Positions 60,646 through 64,000 of a stretch of 64,000 nt of DNA are shown here, piece by piece. Each line of letters starts with the position of its first letter. The first letter of the stretch is position 1. This DNA is from Agrobacterium tumefaciens str. B6 (GTDB lineage Bacteria; Pseudomonadota; Alphaproteobacteria; Rhizobiales; Rhizobiaceae). A program made the position numbers and the translations under genes. The notes under the pieces are model-generated. The model saw only the letters and a list, made by a program, of their open reading frames with translations, made no database searches and was not told the DNA's origin. The stretch is taken from positions 558,001 to 622,000 of the forward strand of contig NZ_LMVK01000012.1 of the NCBI RefSeq assembly GCF_001541315.1. The letters run 5' to 3'.

Positions 60646-61305
60646 TCAGCCCGCAAGCGAGACCGCGGCATTGACCGCCGCCGCTACCAGAACTGTGTTG
60701 AAGAAGAAAGAAACGATGGAATGCAGCAGCGTGACCTTCCGCATGGCGGTCGTGGTTATTCCCACATCCGATGTCTGCGCCGTCATGCCGATCACCACGG
60801 CGAAGTAGAGAAAGTCGTAACCGCAGGGTTCCTTGGTCGCCGGAAAATCCATGCCGCCGCGATGCTGCCGCTTGCCGTCCACCGTGGCCGGCCGCCAGTA
60901 AAGATGGGCGTAATGCAGGGCTGTCATGGTGTGGATGGTCAGCCAGCCCAAGATCACCGAGGCAAAGGCGATGAGCAGCGTCCAGACCGTCTCGCCTGTG
61001 TGGTTGAGCGCCTGGAACAGCGACACCACAGCGACAGCGACGGCTAGCAGCGTGACGGCGATGATGGCGACTGCGGGCAGATCGTCACTATCGGCATGGG
61101 CCTTCAGATGCTGCGCCGTCAGGCCCGACAGGCGAAAGCCAATCAAAGTGAGATAGGTCAGGAAGAACAGAACGGCCGCGATCTCGATCGCCAGCGGTGG
61201 CGCCAGAACCAGAGCCAGGCCAAGGCCTATGGCGCCGACGAGAAAAGCAATGACGAAAGGTTGATGGCGGCGATAGCTGCTGCTTTTCATATTGGCCGTG
61301 GTCAT
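60646..61305 (-). CDS. DUF1345 membrane protein
   Basis: 219 residues from ATG 61305 (61314 possible). Five or six hydrophobic helices, starting FVIAFLVGAIGLGLALVLAP, with the conserved HTMTALHYAHLYW near 118 and the FPATKEPCGYDFLYFAVVIGMTAQTSDVGI region near 150. This matches DUF1345, whose function is unknown. It is 28 bp upstream of fghA on the same strand and 25 bp after the YaiI-like gene, so the three may form a unit. Confidence 0.87.
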   Translation of the reverse strand: MTTANMKSSSYRRHQPFVIAFLVGAIGLGLALVLAPPLAIEIAAVLFFLTYLTLIGFRLSGLTAQHLKAHADSDDLPAVAIIAVTLLAVAVAVVSLFQALNHTGETVWTLLIAFASVILGWLTIHTMTALHYAHLYWRPATVDGKRQHRGGMDFPATKEPCGYDFLYFAVVIGMTAQTSDVGITTTAMRKVTLLHSIVSFFFNTVLVAAAVNAAVSLAG

Positions 61306-61330
61306 GGGTGGCATCTTTCTGTTGGCACCG

Positions 61331-61786
61331 TCACTTTTTGACACGGCGGCAGAAACGGTCAAGCGTCTCCAGAAAGGCGGAGCGGTCGCGCGATGAAAAA
61401 GCCGCGTTATATCCCTTGCTTTCACCGGTTTCACGCAGATGCGCACCAAGGTCGCGCATCGCCGTCGCCATCCCGATATTCGACTGGTCAAAAACGCGAC
61501 CCGTAGGCCCGGTGACCAACGCACCCTTGGCGACACAGCGTCCAGCCAGCGGCACATCGGCGGTGATGACGATATCGTTTTCGCCGGCATGATCGGCGAT
61601 CCAGTCGTCCGCAGCGTCGAAACCGGCGGAAACAATGACGTTTTTCACCATGGGATCGCGCGACGGGCGCAGACCGGAATTGGCGACAAAGGTCACTTCC
61701 AGCCCATGCCGTTCCGCCACCTTGAGAATCTCCGGCTTCACGGGGCATGCATCGGCATCGACATAGATTTGCGGGTTCTGCGGCAT
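61331..61786 (-). CDS. YaiI/YqxD (DUF188) family protein
   Basis: 151 residues from ATG 61786, with AAGAG six bases upstream. IYVDADACPVKPEILKVAERHG is the DUF188 signature. It continues with ADDWIADHAGENDIVITADVPLAG, which carries conserved acidic residues as in PIN-like folds. A nuclease activity has been suggested by fold but not shown here. Heads the minus-strand group with DUF1345 and fghA. Confidence 0.9.
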   Translation of the reverse strand: MPQNPQIYVDADACPVKPEILKVAERHGLEVTFVANSGLRPSRDPMVKNVIVSAGFDAADDWIADHAGENDIVITADVPLAGRCVAKGALVTGPTGRVFDQSNIGMATAMRDLGAHLRETGESKGYNAAFSSRDRSAFLETLDRFCRRVKK

Positions 61787-61951
61787 GGACACTCTTTTCG
61801 GATATTTCCTGCCACGCTTCTAAGCGCAAACGCCGCGATTACCAAGCCCACGACAGCTGAAATACGGGATGGATGGTGGGCGCAGGCGGTACTTGCGACG
61901 ATCGTAAAAACGGCATATGTTCCCTTTATGTTCTTGTTTTCGAGGGATACC

Positions 61952-62404
61952 ATGCTGGAAGAGTTCATCGTGCAGGCCAAGTCTGCCACGTATGTTGGCG
62001 GCGGCAACAAATCCGCGACGCCAACGCGCAAGGGATCGCACGATCTCGGCTATCAGAACGGCGACTGGCACTATATCGACAGCTATTTCGGGGGAACCGA
62101 TTTCATCGGTCAGGAGGTCGTCTGGCATCAGGGGACGGCCCTCTGGGCGATGAGTTATTACGGCCGTATCCTCCGGCCCGATATGATCGACGGCGCGACA
62201 GCCGGCATGGTCATTCAGCAGTCGCTTTCCACGCTCTATCGGGAGGGCCGCTTTCTTGGCGGCTTCACCCACCCGGTGGAAAATCTGGTCTATGTCGATA
62301 CGAATGCGGGTGAATTCCGGTCCTTCACCGGCGTCGAGCGCATTTACCGCGGACATGTCGAGACATACCGGCTTGACTATCATGGCGGGATCATAAAGCC
62401 ATAG
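61952..62404 (+). CDS. DUF5680 family protein
   Basis: 150 residues from ATG 61952 with GAGGGA upstream; the open frame extends far upstream but over the opposite-strand gene. LEEFIVQAKSATYVGGGNKSATPTRKGSHDLGYQNGDWHYIDSYFGG and VWHQGTALWAMSYYGR are family landmarks. The compact alpha/beta domain is widespread in bacteria, sometimes fused to helix-turn-helix domains; function unknown. It is followed at 32 bp by an unrecognised gene. Confidence 0.8.
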   Translation: MLEEFIVQAKSATYVGGGNKSATPTRKGSHDLGYQNGDWHYIDSYFGGTDFIGQEVVWHQGTALWAMSYYGRILRPDMIDGATAGMVIQQSLSTLYREGRFLGGFTHPVENLVYVDTNAGEFRSFTGVERIYRGHVETYRLDYHGGIIKP

Positions 62405-62436
62405 AGCGCAAGAAATGCCATGGACGGGAATTTGCA

Positions 62437-63240
62437 ATGGCAAATGGCGACGCTCAATTTTTCAAGGCGACACTCTATTTCGACAGCAAACCCGCGATCT
62501 CGGATGTGACCCTGATAGAAGCGTGGGGTGAGGAGGGATATGAATGCGAGCGGTTGGGCGAAAAGGGCGTGTTTGACGGACTGCGCGGTGCAACCAGGGT
62601 TTTTGTCGGTACTCCCGAGCCGGTCGTAGCGACGCCGGTTGCGCCGGCCAAATATCCGGCAGTTGCAGAGGCAAGGGTCGACTGGTCAAAGACCTTTTGT
62701 ATCGATGCAAAAGCGGCATATGACGATTTCACCCGTGCGACACACCAATGCGAGTTCAGATTTCTCATCCTGGCGGATGAAGATGATCCAGACATCGCGC
62801 ATAACGAGATCGCCTCGACCCTGCTCGGCATCCATCAGCTCGCCCCCATGCAGGCGGTTGCGTTGCACTATCTGGACATGATCGTCGGCCGCGCCAATCT
62901 CGATGACTATCTGAACTATGCAAACAGCCATCTGGATCAGCCGCAGCAAATGGCGACGATGCTGGCCTTCGGAGCCTTTGTGACGGAAGAGGGGGAAAAG
63001 ATCAGGGCCTGGACAACGGGTCTGGAACATTTCGGCCAGACAAATCTGCTTTTCGATAGCCCAGCGGGAGATGCGACGGAAGCGCTTCTCACCATATTCG
63101 GCCTCGGACATCTCGTTGTCAACGGACGACGCTTCGCCGCCGGTGAAGCCATAACATCTTTCGATCTTCTTGCGCGCTTCACCCCCGCCGAACTCGATGA
63201 TCGGCCAATGCTGCTCGTCGCGAAGCAGGAAGCCGGCTAG
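62437..63240 (+). CDS. Unrecognised protein, possibly DUF4261-like
   Basis: 267 residues, acidic, no signal peptide or membrane helix. The N-terminal third (FFKATLYFDSKPAISDVTLIEAWGEEGYECERLG) is separated by a Pro/Val/Ala-rich stretch from an alpha/beta C-terminal part ending TSFDLLARFTPAELDDRPMLL. Weak resemblance to DUF4261-type proteins (GLEHFGQTNLLFDSPAG) is by impression only. Same strand and 32 bp after the DUF5680 gene. Confidence 0.65.
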   Translation: MANGDAQFFKATLYFDSKPAISDVTLIEAWGEEGYECERLGEKGVFDGLRGATRVFVGTPEPVVATPVAPAKYPAVAEARVDWSKTFCIDAKAAYDDFTRATHQCEFRFLILADEDDPDIAHNEIASTLLGIHQLAPMQAVALHYLDMIVGRANLDDYLNYANSHLDQPQQMATMLAFGAFVTEEGEKIRAWTTGLEHFGQTNLLFDSPAGDATEALLTIFGLGHLVVNGRRFAAGEAITSFDLLARFTPAELDDRPMLLVAKQEAG

Positions 63241-63307
63241 GGCGCGCCGTCATGCCCCAGAACGGATGGGACGATGCGTTTTCACCGCCCCATCACAGGT
63301 TTCAAAA

Positions 63308-63964
63308 TCAGCCGGGCTGCTTGGTCTTGCGCAGATAGGGAAGAACCGTGTCGTAGGAGCCGAAACGAGCAATCGCATCTTCGTTGGAAACGGCTGCGGT
63401 GATGATGACATCCTCGCCCTGCTTCCAGTTGGCAGGTGTCGCCACCTGGTGTTTGGAGGTGAGCTGGATGGAATCGATCGCGCGGAGAATTTCCTCAAAA
63501 TTACGGCCGGTGGTCATCGGGTAGGTGAGGACCAGCTTGATCTTCTTGTCGGGACCGATGACAAAGACGGAGCGCACGGTGGCGTTATCGGCAGGCGTGC
63601 GGCCTTCGGAACTGTCGCCAGCACCGGCCGGCAGCATGTCGTAGAGCTTCGCGACCTTCAGGTCCTTGTCGCCGATCAGCGGATAATCGACGTTGAAACC
63701 GGTCGCGGTGCGAATGTCGTTCTTCCATTTTTCATGGCTCTCAACCGGATCGACCGAAATGCCGATGATCTTCACGCCGCGTTTTTCGAATTCCGGCTGC
63801 AGGCCGCCCATCGCACCAAGTTCCGTCGTGCAGACGGGCGTGAAATTTTTCGGATGCGAAAACAGGACCGCCCAACCGTCGCCGATCCAGTCGTGAAAGC
63901 TCACCGGACCATGGGTGGTCTCGGCGGTGAAGTCTGGTGCTATATCGTTGATACGCAGGCTCAT
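63308..63964 (-). CDS. 1-Cys peroxiredoxin (Prx6 type)
   Basis: 218 residues. SHPKNFTPVCTTELGAMGG contains the peroxidatic Cys (C45) with the Thr of the PxxxT/SxxC motif. It is the only Cys in the protein, as in Prx6-type enzymes. DNATVRSVFVIGPDKKIKL and the long C-terminal arm with VATPANWKQGEDVIITAAVSN complete the family pattern. It reduces hydrogen peroxide and alkyl hydroperoxides; thiol donor unknown. It faces the preceding gene convergently, 67 bp apart. Confidence 0.95.
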   Translation of the reverse strand: MSLRINDIAPDFTAETTHGPVSFHDWIGDGWAVLFSHPKNFTPVCTTELGAMGGLQPEFEKRGVKIIGISVDPVESHEKWKNDIRTATGFNVDYPLIGDKDLKVAKLYDMLPAGAGDSSEGRTPADNATVRSVFVIGPDKKIKLVLTYPMTTGRNFEEILRAIDSIQLTSKHQVATPANWKQGEDVIITAAVSNEDAIARFGSYDTVLPYLRKTKQPG

Positions 63965-64000
63965 CTGATGCTTTCTCCCTGATGATTTGAAGTGAAAATC

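Overview
This window is core chromosome of a rhizobial alphaproteobacterium, most likely Agrobacterium/Rhizobium. The evidence is the gene order lpxB ... gltA ... lexA ... kdsA-eno-ftsB-pdhABC-lpdA-lipA ... ispDF-dusB-ntrBC-ntrYX-trkA-hfq-hflX, an alphaproteobacterial GTTC-N7-GTTC SOS box, two RIME-type paired palindromes, a fused IspDF, a lipoyl domain on the pyruvate dehydrogenase E1 beta subunit, and high-GC coding bias throughout. The genus is an inference from memory of synteny; I ran no search. I found no rRNA, tRNA, CRISPR array, prophage or complete insertion sequence.

Layout. 1-4.7 kb: the 3' part of lpxB, then a GntR regulator driving a four-gene polar amino-acid ABC transporter. 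4.7-12.5 kb: gltA (citrate synthase) on the minus strand, a ComEC-like membrane protein, a glutathione transferase, lexA with its SOS box, a VOC protein and kdsA. 12.7-22.2 kb: central carbon metabolism, with enolase, an FtsB-like divisome protein and the whole pyruvate dehydrogenase complex (pdhA, lipoylated pdhB, pdhC, lpdA). A GDSL hydrolase, a small membrane protein and lipoyl synthase lie inside the same cluster. 22.2-25.2 kb: a short accessory-looking block (EamA exporter, AraC regulator, 58-residue protein, P-loop kinase) next to a RIME-type repeat.

25.2-39.4 kb: RatA/Coq10, CinA, IspDF, DusB, the two nitrogen-related two-component systems NtrBC and NtrYX, then TrkA, Hfq, HflX and MazG. 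39.4-46.5 kb: a deaminase, the sulfite-assimilation set cysG-DUF2849-cysI-DUF934, ferredoxin-NADP reductase and an MFS transporter. 46.7-53 kb: an exported protein, an EEP-family hydrolase and the gcvTHP glycine cleavage operon behind a tandem glycine riboswitch. 53-64 kb: a small copper-handling pair with a YcnI-PCuAC fusion, fluoride channel, RluA-type pseudouridine synthase, HAD phosphatase, ATP12, a Rid-family protein behind three operator-like palindromes, S-formylglutathione hydrolase, several small conserved proteins and a 1-Cys peroxiredoxin.

Functional links: lipA makes the cofactor carried by pdhB, pdhC and gcvH. cysG makes the siroheme used by cysI, and fpr may supply its electrons. 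ntrBC with dusB is the classical nifR3-ntrBC unit. Most of the window is housekeeping. The points most worth following are the near-identical lipoyl-domain DNA in pdhB and pdhC, the missing GAFTGA loop in NtrX, the triple palindrome upstream of the Rid gene, the YcnI-PCuAC fusion with its His/Met-rich linker, and the palindrome overlapping the GntR start codon.
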